Assembly (NCBI GenBank): GCA_964635015.1
Contig: CAZWMS010000052.1
Coordinates: 1 to 6,866 of the forward strand
Source: CAJWPI01 sp964635015
GTDB lineage: Bacteria > Pseudomonadota > Gammaproteobacteria > Magnimaribacterales > Magnimaribacteraceae
DNA: 6,866 bases
Reading direction: 5' to 3'
In this document: in pieces, positions 1 through 5,737 of the stretch
How the letters are laid out: the number at the start of each line of letters is the position of its first letter
How positions within the stretch are numbered: the stretch's first letter is position 1
Made by a program: the position numbers and the translations under genes
The notes under the pieces: model-generated
Seen by the model: the letters and a program-made list of their open reading frames with translations, nothing else
Databases searched by the model: none
Told to the model about the DNA's origin: nothing

Positions 1-360
1 CCAAAAAATTTAATATGGAAAGATTCTGGTGAAGAATTAAGCCTTAAGGAACATTTTAAACACAGTTATCACCATGATAAAGAATATAAAGAAGCTGGGA
101 TCATCATAGAAGATCTAACTAAAGATGAGATACTTGAGTCTGTGATAGAATGTTGGGAGCAGATAAAAGAAGATAAAACTCTTTGTAAAGATGCCTATAA
201 GCAAGAATTATTCTGGAAGACTTTATTTAACCCAGAAGTTATATCTGGACCTTATCCTTATATCTTGAAAGAACAACATAAATGGAAGCATCCTTCAGCC
301 AGAATGGGTGAGTACTGGATAGAAAATAGAAGTAAATATTTTTTTCAAAATAAGGAATAA
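1..360 (+). CDS. TIGR04372-family glycosyltransferase, C-terminal fragment (5' end outside window)
   Basis: The frame is open from base 1 to a TAA at 358-360, giving 119 residues with no start in view; the GTG at 142 is an internal valine codon, not a credible start. The fragment reads like the tail of the TIGR04372 putative glycosyltransferases found in surface-polysaccharide loci: a basic PKNLIWKDSGEELSLKEHF stretch (residues 1-19), a strand-turn-helix AGIIIEDLTKDEI (32-44), a charged helix, FWKTLF (71-76), and a closing SARMGEYWIENR (99-110) resembling the family's usual RIG-x-x-FL-x-x-N ending. If so, it would transfer a sugar from a nucleotide donor in the cytoplasm during O-unit or capsule-repeat assembly. 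No donor or acceptor can be inferred. The call rests on remembered motif shape over the last third of the protein only, so another glycosyltransferase family is possible. Confidence 0.6.
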   Translation, partial: PKNLIWKDSGEELSLKEHFKHSYHHDKEYKEAGIIIEDLTKDEILESVIECWEQIKEDKTLCKDAYKQELFWKTLFNPEVISGPYPYILKEQHKWKHPSARMGEYWIENRSKYFFQNKE

Positions 361-398
361 GAAGGTAAAAAATATTTTATAAATAAAGAAGCAGTTGT

Positions 399-546
399 AT
401 GAGTAAGAAAATACTATATATAGATTCTTGATAACATGATAGTTGATTGTCCTTAAGGGAAGATGATTAAACAGCAGCCAAAGGAATTTGAAGATGAATG
501 CTTAGATGATTTCCTCATAATGAAAAGAATCCATCTTCCTGACTAA
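399..546 (+). pseudogene. Remnant of a 5'(3')-deoxyribonucleotidase-like HAD phosphatase gene
   Basis: An ATG at 399 opens MSKKILYID and hits a stop (TGA, 429-431) at once. Moving to the frame of base 430 continues exactly as DNMIVDCP. Joined across the 4-nt stretch 426-429, this gives ILYID-x-DNMIVD, the N-terminal catalytic loop of the pfam06941 nucleotidases (D-x-D-N-V-L-V-D-F, where the first Asp is the nucleophile). A TAA at 454-456 breaks the frame again. The same frame then reads KEFEDECLDDFLIMKRIHLPD before another TAA (544-546), which resembles the family's following KEYE-x-x-LDD-x-P-x-IF-x-x-MKP region with a deletion. The usual protein is roughly 160-200 residues, so most of the gene is gone. 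Such HAD genes are sometimes cargo of polysaccharide loci. The frameshift and stops are seen directly; the family assignment rests on the first 17 residues. Confidence 0.6.
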
Positions 547-669
547 TTTATCCATAAGTGTGGAGATCACAAATATGTTTTTAAGATTTTTAATTTTTTG
601 TCTGATCAAATAGCTAGTAAAGTTATTTTAGATATAGAAGAGATTTCACAAGAAACTTTACGAAATTAA
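547..669 (+). pseudogene. Unidentified open tail, possible gene remnant
   Basis: After the TAA at 544-546 the same frame stays open for 40 codons to a TAA at 667-669, without an ATG. The peptide looks protein-like (it includes HKYVFKIFNFLSDQIASKV and ILDIEEISQETLRN), but I do not recognise it. It is not the expected C-terminus of a deoxyribonucleotidase, so it may be the 3' end of a different gene joined to the nucleotidase remnant by deletion. In AT-rich DNA an open run of this length can also arise by chance, hence the low confidence. It ends 4 bp before the methyltransferase start and is in a different frame from it. Confidence 0.25.
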
Positions 670-673
670 ATAA

Positions 674-1912
674 ATGAATATACCGAAAGAGAAGAACAAA
701 AAATTATGCTGGATTTGTAAAGCAAGAATAAATCCATTTATGTCATTCGGAAAAATGCCCATTGCAAATAACTTTCTATCGAAGGAGGATTTTGATACAG
801 AGTACTTTTTTGAAATGGAACCAGCATTTTGTTCGGAATGTCATATGTTTCAACTGATAAATCAGCCTGAACCTGAACAAATGTTCAATGAGCATTATGC
901 CTTTTTCTCGGGCACATCAGAATATATGAAAACTCATTTTAAAAATTTTTCTCAATATGTCTTAGAAAATGTTGGTAAAGATCCTTTCATTGTAGAGATA
1001 GGAAGCAATGATGGCATAATGCTTCAGAATTTTGCCAAAAGAAATATAAGACATCTTGGTGTAGAGCCATCACAGAATGTCGCAGAGGTAGCAAAAAACA
1101 AGGGAATTAATACCATAATAGATTTTTTCAATAAAGAAACTGCTGAGAAAATAGTCAGAGAGGAAGGTAAAGCTGATGCATTTATAGCTGCAAATGTGAT
1201 GTGTCATATTCCCTATATGAATTCCATACTTGAGGGAATTGACGTACTTCTAAAAGATGATGGTGTTGTTATCTTTGAGGATCCCTATTTAGGGGATGTA
1301 ATAGAGAAAACTACATATGACCAAATATATGATGAACATACTTTTCTTTTTTCAGCAGGCTCAATAAAGTTTTTATTTAATTTATATGACATGGAACTGA
1401 TTGATCTTATACCTCAAACAACACACGGGGGCTCTATGAGGTATGTAATAGCAAGAAAAGGCAAGAAAGAAATAAAAGTTTCGGTAGGGGAAATTCTGAA
1501 AAAAGAAAACACCTTAGGTCTTTCTGATTATAAAACTTATCTAGAATTCAAGTCTAACTGTGAATTTTTTAGATCTAGTCTACTAAATCTTATCCAAGAT
1601 ATTAAAAAAAATGGAAAATCAATTGCAGGTTATGCAGCCACATCTAAGAGTACGACAATTACTAACTATTGCGGTATAAATTCTTCTCATCTTGATTGTA
1701 TCTTTGATACTACCCCTATAAAACAAGGTAAATATAGCCCGGGAACACATATACCCATCAGGTCACATGAAGAATTCAGAGAGAATTATCCAGATTACGC
1801 CCTATTGTTTGGTTATAACCATCAGGAAGAGATATTTTCTAAAGAAAATGAATTTATTGAGCGGGGCGGAAAATGGTTATTGTATGTTCCTGAAATTAAA
1901 ATATACCCATGA
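674..1912 (+). CDS. Zinc-binding SAM-dependent NDP-deoxysugar C-methyltransferase (TcaB9/EvaC/TylC3/NovU family)
   Basis: This 412-residue protein has the full three-part family layout and usual length. The N-terminal zinc domain carries Cys12-x-x-Cys15 and Cys53-x-x-Cys56. The Rossmann methyltransferase core has the SAM loop VEIGSNDG (107-114), followed by GVEPS (129-133) and NVMCHIP (174-180). The C-terminal domain has GYAATSKST (319-327) and FDTTPIKQGKYSPGTHIPI (344-362). Residues matching the TcaB9 active site are present: Tyr75 in NEHYAFFSGTS, His178, and Tyr219-Asp-Glu221-His222. THGGSMR (250-256) is also conserved. Relatives methylate a carbon next to the keto group of dTDP-4-keto-6-deoxysugars (C3 in TcaB9, EvaC and TylC3; C5 in NovU) in the cytoplasm. 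Family membership is very likely; the methylated carbon is unknown. The start at 674 gives the normal distance to the first Cys pair, although no clear Shine-Dalgarno precedes it. The stop overlaps the next start as ATGA. Confidence 0.93.
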   Translation: MNIPKEKNKKLCWICKARINPFMSFGKMPIANNFLSKEDFDTEYFFEMEPAFCSECHMFQLINQPEPEQMFNEHYAFFSGTSEYMKTHFKNFSQYVLENVGKDPFIVEIGSNDGIMLQNFAKRNIRHLGVEPSQNVAEVAKNKGINTIIDFFNKETAEKIVREEGKADAFIAANVMCHIPYMNSILEGIDVLLKDDGVVIFEDPYLGDVIEKTTYDQIYDEHTFLFSAGSIKFLFNLYDMELIDLIPQTTHGGSMRYVIARKGKKEIKVSVGEILKKENTLGLSDYKTYLEFKSNCEFFRSSLLNLIQDIKKNGKSIAGYAATSKSTTITNYCGINSSHLDCIFDTTPIKQGKYSPGTHIPIRSHEEFRENYPDYALLFGYNHQEEIFSKENEFIERGGKWLLYVPEIKIYP

Positions 1913-3018
1913 TCATACCTTCTAATCCTAAACTACAATATTTTTCCCACAAGCGAGAGATAGATGAAGCAATTGAAAGGGTACTTAATAGTGGTCGATA
2001 TATTTTGGGGAAGGAAGTGGAATTGTTTGAAGAAGAATTTGCCGAAGCTTTATCTGAAAGATCAAAAAACTACGCTGTAGGAGTGGCTAGTGGGACTGAT
2101 GCATTGAAAATTGCACTAAGGGCTTGTGATATTACTTCTGGCGATGAAGTAATAACAGTCTCTCACACAGCTGTAGCGACCGCAACAGCTATAGTTGAGA
2201 TTGGTGCCGAACCAGTCTTTATAGATATTGAACCAGATAATTTCACTATGAATCCAAATAAGATTAAAGAAGCTATTTCTAGAAAGACTAAAGCTATTAT
2301 TCCAGTTCACTTGTATGGTAATGCTGCAAATATTTCTGAGATCATAAGAATAGCTACTCAATACAACCTTATTGTTATAGAGGATTGTGCTCAGGCTCAT
2401 CTAGGAAAATATGAATCTAAAGTACTCGGAACTTTTGGCGGTGTAAGTTGCTTTAGCTTTTATCCCACTAAGAACCTTGGGGCAATAGGTGATGGTGGAA
2501 TGGCAGTAACTAATAATATAGATATTGCAAAAAAAATGAGACTTTTGAGGGAGTATGGCTGGGAACAGAGATATATTAGCTCATATGAAGGAAGTAATAG
2601 TAGGTTGGATGAGCTTCAAGCCGCAATACTTAGAGTTAAATTTAAATATTTAGAAAAGGATAATGAAAAAAGAAGAAAACTAGCATCTTTGTATAATGAT
2701 TGTTTGTCATCCACCGAAATTAAGTTACCTCAGGTTAGAAAAGATGCGGAGCATGTTTTTCATCTCTATGTAATTAGATCAGCTCTAAGAGATAAGTTAA
2801 AAAAATTCCTAGAAAAAAATGATGTCATAACTAATATTCACTATCCTGTCCCTATTCACTTACAACCTCATTTTAAGAAATACAAGTCAATAAATTGTAT
2901 CGAAAGTGAATTAGCAGCAACTCAGGTATTATCTTTACCTCTTTACCCAGAACTGAAGAAAAAGGAAGTAGAGGAAGTTTCCCTTTTAATTAAAAAGTTT
3001 TTGTCAGGTGATTGCTGA
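1909..3018 (+). CDS. DegT/DnrJ/EryC1-family PLP-dependent NDP-sugar 3-aminotransferase (FdtB/QdtB/EvaB-like)
   Basis: This 369-residue protein is full length for the DegT sugar aminotransferases. Visible motifs are ASGTDAL (60-66, phosphate binding), SHTAVATATA (85-94), VHLYG (133-137), EDCAQAHLGKY (158-168, with Asp159 pairing with the PLP ring nitrogen), and SFYPTKNLGAIGDGG (183-197), where Lys188 is the Schiff-base lysine. NSRLDELQAAILRVK follows in the second half. The PTKNLGA/IGDGG form and RLDELQAAILRVK are typical of enzymes that aminate C3 of keto-deoxyhexoses (FdtB, QdtB, DesV, EvaB), rather than the C4 enzymes ArnB and PseC. It probably moves an amino group from glutamate onto a nucleotide-linked 3-keto sugar. 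The start ATG overlaps the methyltransferase stop (1909-1912) with no separate Shine-Dalgarno, so translation is probably coupled. The family is certain; C3 specificity is inferred from motif style and from the ketoisomerase gene downstream. Confidence 0.93.
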   Translation: MIIPSNPKLQYFSHKREIDEAIERVLNSGRYILGKEVELFEEEFAEALSERSKNYAVGVASGTDALKIALRACDITSGDEVITVSHTAVATATAIVEIGAEPVFIDIEPDNFTMNPNKIKEAISRKTKAIIPVHLYGNAANISEIIRIATQYNLIVIEDCAQAHLGKYESKVLGTFGGVSCFSFYPTKNLGAIGDGGMAVTNNIDIAKKMRLLREYGWEQRYISSYEGSNSRLDELQAAILRVKFKYLEKDNEKRRKLASLYNDCLSSTEIKLPQVRKDAEHVFHLYVIRSALRDKLKKFLEKNDVITNIHYPVPIHLQPHFKKYKSINCIESELAATQVLSLPLYPELKKKEVEEVSLLIKKFLSGDC

Positions 3019-3451
3019 AATTTTTATAAAAGAACTTATATCTCATAAAGACAACAGAGGTTTTTTTAGGGAGATATGGAGATTTAATGAGCAAAAAGAA
3101 TTCGATCCGAAAAAAGCACAAATAAGCCATTCTCAAGTTAAAGAAGGGGTAATAAAAGGATGGCATGGTCATGTAAATCAAGGACAATTGAATTACGTAG
3201 TTTCAGGTATGATAAGAGTAGCTCTTTATGATAATCGGAATAACTCTTCAACTTATAAAACTTTATTGAAGTTTGATATAAAAGCTGATAACCCAAAAGT
3301 CTATTATTTTCCTCCCGGCGTCCTTCATGGATACAAATGTTTATCTGGGCCTATGAATATAATATATGTAACTTCAGGTGCTTATGATGTTGAAGATGAA
3401 ATAAGGGTAGACTTTAAAAAAATTGATAGTGGCCTGAATTGGGAAATCTAA
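3008..3451 (+). CDS. Short RmlC-like cupin (dTDP-4-dehydrorhamnose 3,5-epimerase family)
   Basis: This 147-residue protein matches the RmlC fold order. IKELISHKDNRGFFREIW (7-24) replaces the usual K-x-L-x-x-x-x-D-x-RG-FF opening. GVIKGWHGH (47-55) supplies His53 at the catalytic-base position. A jelly-roll core follows (GMIRVALYDNR, 67-77), then YYFPPGVLHGYKCLSG (99-114), and VTSGAY with Tyr126 at the place of the catalytic tyrosine. Classical RmlC is about 180-190 residues, so this belongs to the shorter epimerase-like group common in polysaccharide loci. Beside a methyltransferase and an aminotransferase it probably epimerises C5 (or C3/C5) of a 4-keto sugar, as EvaD does. The basic residue usual after the strand-2 Gln is replaced by Gln60, so activity is not assured. 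The GTG start is chosen because the next Met (68) would delete the active site. The gene overlaps the aminotransferase by 11 bp. Confidence 0.85.
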   Translation: MIAEIFIKELISHKDNRGFFREIWRFNEQKEFDPKKAQISHSQVKEGVIKGWHGHVNQGQLNYVVSGMIRVALYDNRNNSSTYKTLLKFDIKADNPKVYYFPPGVLHGYKCLSGPMNIIYVTSGAYDVEDEIRVDFKKIDSGLNWEI

Positions 3452-3454
3452 CAT

Positions 3455-4399
3455 ATGGATACAGAAAGTCTCAAAGGAAAGAATGTTTTAATACTTGGTG
3501 CATCTGGACAAGTAGGTTCAAATTTGAACAAGCTTCTTGTTGCAGATTCCATTAAAGTTACATCAGTTAGAAAATCAAAATGGCCTAATGGTTCTTCAGT
3601 ATCTTCCAACAATCTCAGCTTGGACATAACAAAAGATAAGGAATATTTAAAAGACTTAGTTCATGGTAATGATGTAATTTTCCACTTAGCAGGCGACATT
3701 GAGGTTCAAGCTGATAATGATTCAGAAAGAGATTATTTACTTGCATGGATTGAACCCTTGACAGAAATCTTAAACTCAATGGTTAATACAGAAAAAACCA
3801 TGGTCTTTGCAAGCTCCTGTAGTGTTTATGGTGTTAATCCTTCTTTGCCTGTAAAGGAGGATACGAAAGAGGAGCCATTAACCTCTTATGATCTGGCAAA
3901 AGTTAGTTGTGATCATATAATCAAATATTACAGAGAAGTCTATGGAGTATTATGCACTTCACTAAGGTTCTCCAATATTTATTCTTCTTCAGCTTTTGAT
4001 AAGTACTCTTCTAGGCGAGTAATAAACAAGATATTAATGAATATTCACCAAAAGAAAACAGTAAATGTTATTGAGACTGGAGAATTTATGAGAAATTATA
4101 TTCATGTAAAAGATGTAGTAAATCAATTGGTATATGCAATTGAACACATAAACTCTTCTCCTCCAGTATTATTAGCCTGCTCAAAGGAGAACTATCTATT
4201 TATAGATATAATTTCAATGTTAATCGATAGCTACAAGAAAAGATTTGGTGAAAGTATCAAAATAAATTTTGGAATGAAGAAAAGATTCCCAACAGATATA
4301 AGACAGTTTTCCGCAGTGCCCTCAAAGTTATTTACCGAAGATTTTGTTTTCAGTTACGATTTAAAAAAAGGTTTTGAGGAGTTAGTAGATGAACTTTAA
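3455..4399 (+). CDS. Extended SDR NAD(P)-dependent sugar epimerase/reductase (possible EvaE-like 4-ketoreductase)
   Basis: This 314-residue extended short-chain dehydrogenase/reductase has a Rossmann NAD(P) loop GASGQVG (15-21) after the VLIL strand, an FHLAG motif (76-80), ASSCSVYG (119-126) holding the catalytic Ser, and the YDLAK dyad (Tyr145, Lys149). FSNIYSS (172-178) and RNYIHVKDV (213-221) then follow, the latter typical of NDP-sugar SDRs. These enzymes use a bound nicotinamide to epimerise, dehydrate or reduce a nucleotide sugar. Sitting directly after methyltransferase, aminotransferase and RmlC-like genes, it occupies the place of the final 4-ketoreductase in the vancosamine-type pathway; that role is inferred from order only. 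It begins 3 bp after the previous stop with only a weak GGGA upstream, and its end overlaps the next gene by 11 bp. It is not a close duplicate of the second SDR at 4793: their motifs and substrate-domain signatures differ. Confidence 0.88.
   Translation: MDTESLKGKNVLILGASGQVGSNLNKLLVADSIKVTSVRKSKWPNGSSVSSNNLSLDITKDKEYLKDLVHGNDVIFHLAGDIEVQADNDSERDYLLAWIEPLTEILNSMVNTEKTMVFASSCSVYGVNPSLPVKEDTKEEPLTSYDLAKVSCDHIIKYYREVYGVLCTSLRFSNIYSSSAFDKYSSRRVINKILMNIHQKKTVNVIETGEFMRNYIHVKDVVNQLVYAIEHINSSPPVLLACSKENYLFIDIISMLIDSYKKRFGESIKINFGMKKRFPTDIRQFSAVPSKLFTEDFVFSYDLKKGFEELVDEL
4376..4381 (+). promoter_or_regulatory. Shine-Dalgarno GAGGAG for the cupin gene at 4389
   Basis: GAGGAG lies 7 nt before the ATG at 4389, inside the end of the SDR gene. 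It is the clearest ribosome binding site in the window and fixes the downstream start, which creates the 11-bp overlap with the SDR. Confidence 0.7.
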
Positions 4400-4796
4400 T
4401 GAGATTATACCTTTTTATTTTGAAGAGTTTAAAGATGATACTACACCCAGAATATTTTGGATTATTAACGACCTTAGTTCATTAAATCATAAGGTTAAAC
4501 GTATTTTTTTTGTAAAATGTGAACAAAGAGAGTCTAGGGGTCGACATGCACACAAAGACTGTTGGCAAACTCTTATTTCGCTTCAGGGTAAAATAGAAGT
4601 CTACCTTGAAGATGGAAAAGCAAAGAAGAAAGTAAAATTAGATACTCCTGGTAAATCAATAACTATCCCTCCGGGAATTTGGGCTTCTCAAATTTATGAT
4701 AAGGATGCTTATCTAATGGTCTTATGCAGTCATGAATACAATGAAGATGAATATATCAGAGACTATCAAGAATTTTTGGACTATAAGAATTTATGA
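4389..4796 (+). CDS. WxcM/FdtA-like cupin, probable dTDP-4-keto-6-deoxyglucose 3,4-ketoisomerase
   Basis: This 135-residue single-cupin protein has the family's normal length. RIFFVKCEQRESRGRHAHK (38-56) contains the invariant RG-x-HAHK with His53 and His55, the pair used for proton transfer in FdtA/QdtA. LISLQGKIEVYLEDG (62-76) follows, then SITIPPGIW (90-98) and a closing CSHEYNEDEYIRDYQEFL (113-130), which matches the family's S-x-x-Y-x-E-x-DYIR-x-Y-x-x-FL. Relatives shift the keto group of dTDP-4-keto-6-deoxyglucose from C4 to C3, giving the substrate for a 3-aminotransferase on the way to Fuc3N or Qui3N; the DegT gene at 1909 is the obvious partner. The N-terminal D-x-RG-x-L signature usual in the family is replaced by DDTTPRIFWI (16-25), so galacto versus gluco stereochemistry cannot be read. 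No FdtC/QdtC-type acetyltransferase is in view. The start is supported by a strong Shine-Dalgarno; the end overlaps the next gene as ATGA. Confidence 0.87.
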   Translation: MNFNEIIPFYFEEFKDDTTPRIFWIINDLSSLNHKVKRIFFVKCEQRESRGRHAHKDCWQTLISLQGKIEVYLEDGKAKKKVKLDTPGKSITIPPGIWASQIYDKDAYLMVLCSHEYNEDEYIRDYQEFLDYKNL

Positions 4797-5719
4797 AAAA
4801 ATTATTAATAACTGGGGGCTTGGGACATATAGGTAGTAGGCTAATAAGAGAGCTGTTACAGCAAGATTATTATGTAGTTTGTATAGATAATTTTTTAACT
4901 GAAAGAATTGTATCTTTAAGGGGTGTTATTACACATAACAATTTCAAGTTTCATGAAGCTGATGTTTCTAAGGATAGGGAAACAATAGCTAAACTTTTTA
5001 AAAAAAATAATTTCTATTCCGCAATACATTTGAGTGCTATAACGAATGCAGAAAAGTCTCATGATCTAGCAAAAGAAGTGATTAATAATAATCTTGATGG
5101 AACAACAACACTAATTGAATTATGCAATGATCATAAAACCAGGATTATTTTTCCTTCTTCAACAAGTATTTATGGAACTTCAGAAGAAGTGGTACACGAG
5201 GATGAAGAAAGGTTTATCAATCCTCAAAGTCCTTATGCAGAATGCAAAGTTATGGAAGAGAATTTAATTAAAGGTTGTTCTAGTCTTAATTCTGTTGTAT
5301 TGAGGTTAGGAACAATTTTTGGGACTTCCCCTGGAATGAGGTTTCATACAGCAGTAAATAAATTCTGTTGGCAGGCAGTTGCAAACAAACCTATAACGAT
5401 TTGGGAAACAGCCTTTCATCAATACAGACCTTATCTTGACCTTGCTGATGCATGTAATTCCTTCAGGTTTTTTCTGGATAATGAAGTTCCTTCAGGCTCT
5501 ACTTACAATATAAATACAACTAATTTTACGGTTGCTCAAATCATAGATAACATTAAAAAATATGTCCCTGAATTAGATCTAGAATTTGTTGATAGTAAGA
5601 TTATGAACCAATTGAGTTACAGAGTTCTAAATAAAAAAGTTAAATCATTAGGCTTCAGTTTTAAAGGCAATTTAGACCATGCAATAAAATCAACAATAGA
5701 CTGGCTTAAAGAAGAATAA
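4793..5719 (+). CDS. Extended SDR NAD-dependent nucleotide-sugar epimerase/dehydratase
   Basis: This 308-residue extended SDR begins right at the Rossmann fold: LLITGGLGHIGSRL (4-17) with the GGLGHIG NAD loop, an Asp at the end of strand 2 (IDNFLTER, 31-38) favouring NAD over NADP, and ADVSKD (56-61). IHLSAITNAEKS (78-89) is followed by FPSSTSIYG (120-128) with the catalytic Ser/Thr, and by YAECK (Tyr148, Lys152). RLGTIFGTSPGMRF (171-184) and YRPYLDLADA (211-220) are typical of sugar-nucleotide epimerases and reductases (GalE/WcaG-like). It probably changes one stereocentre or reduces a keto group of an NDP sugar made by this operon or from central metabolism. The substrate is unresolved. The fold fit at residue 1 supports the ATG at 4793, which overlaps the previous stop (ATGA) and has no strong Shine-Dalgarno, so it is likely coupled. 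The family call is firm; any precise enzyme name would be a guess. Confidence 0.9.
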   Translation: MKKLLITGGLGHIGSRLIRELLQQDYYVVCIDNFLTERIVSLRGVITHNNFKFHEADVSKDRETIAKLFKKNNFYSAIHLSAITNAEKSHDLAKEVINNNLDGTTTLIELCNDHKTRIIFPSSTSIYGTSEEVVHEDEERFINPQSPYAECKVMEENLIKGCSSLNSVVLRLGTIFGTSPGMRFHTAVNKFCWQAVANKPITIWETAFHQYRPYLDLADACNSFRFFLDNEVPSGSTYNINTTNFTVAQIIDNIKKYVPELDLEFVDSKIMNQLSYRVLNKKVKSLGFSFKGNLDHAIKSTIDWLKEE

Positions 5720-5737
5720 ATTAAGATTTAAATTATT

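Larger units (their letters stand above)
361..673 (+). other. 313-bp stretch without an intact gene upstream of the sugar operon
   Basis: This gap holds the two remnants listed separately and no intact reading frame. I see no convincing sigma-70 promoter: TTGATA at 428-433 has no TATAAT-like partner at the right distance, and TTGTCT at 598-603 is followed only by weak AT-rich matches. No GC-rich hairpin with a T-run follows the stop at 360, so there is no visible intrinsic terminator. No JUMPstart/ops sequence is present. The downstream genes may therefore be transcribed through from upstream. Confidence 0.5.

Noticed and set aside
142..360. A separate 72-residue gene starting at GTG 142
   Set aside because: The frame is open without a stop from base 1, and the upstream residues match the same glycosyltransferase tail, so this is the end of a longer gene.
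428..456. Possible promoter with TTGATA as -35
   Set aside because: The hexamer 17 nt downstream is CCTTAA, not a -10 match, and the region is better explained as nucleotidase coding remnant.
458..539. 8-bp inverted repeat GGAAGATG (458-465) / CATCTTCC (532-539)
   Set aside because: The 66-nt loop, lack of extension and position inside pseudogene sequence make a functional hairpin or mobile-element end unlikely.
2116..2400. 94-codon open frame on the minus strand inside the aminotransferase
   Set aside because: It lies wholly opposite conserved DegT motifs, its translation shows no family features, and every other gene is on the + strand.
2990..3187. 65-codon minus-strand open frame across the aminotransferase/RmlC-like junction
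   Set aside because: It is antisense to two well-supported genes, and its Phe/Tyr/Leu-rich composition is what antisense of Lys/Glu-rich AT-rich coding produces.
4793..5719. Tandem duplication of the two SDR genes
   Set aside because: The SDRs at 3455 and 4793 differ in NAD loop, catalytic-serine context and C-terminal motifs, so they belong to different subgroups and are not recent copies.
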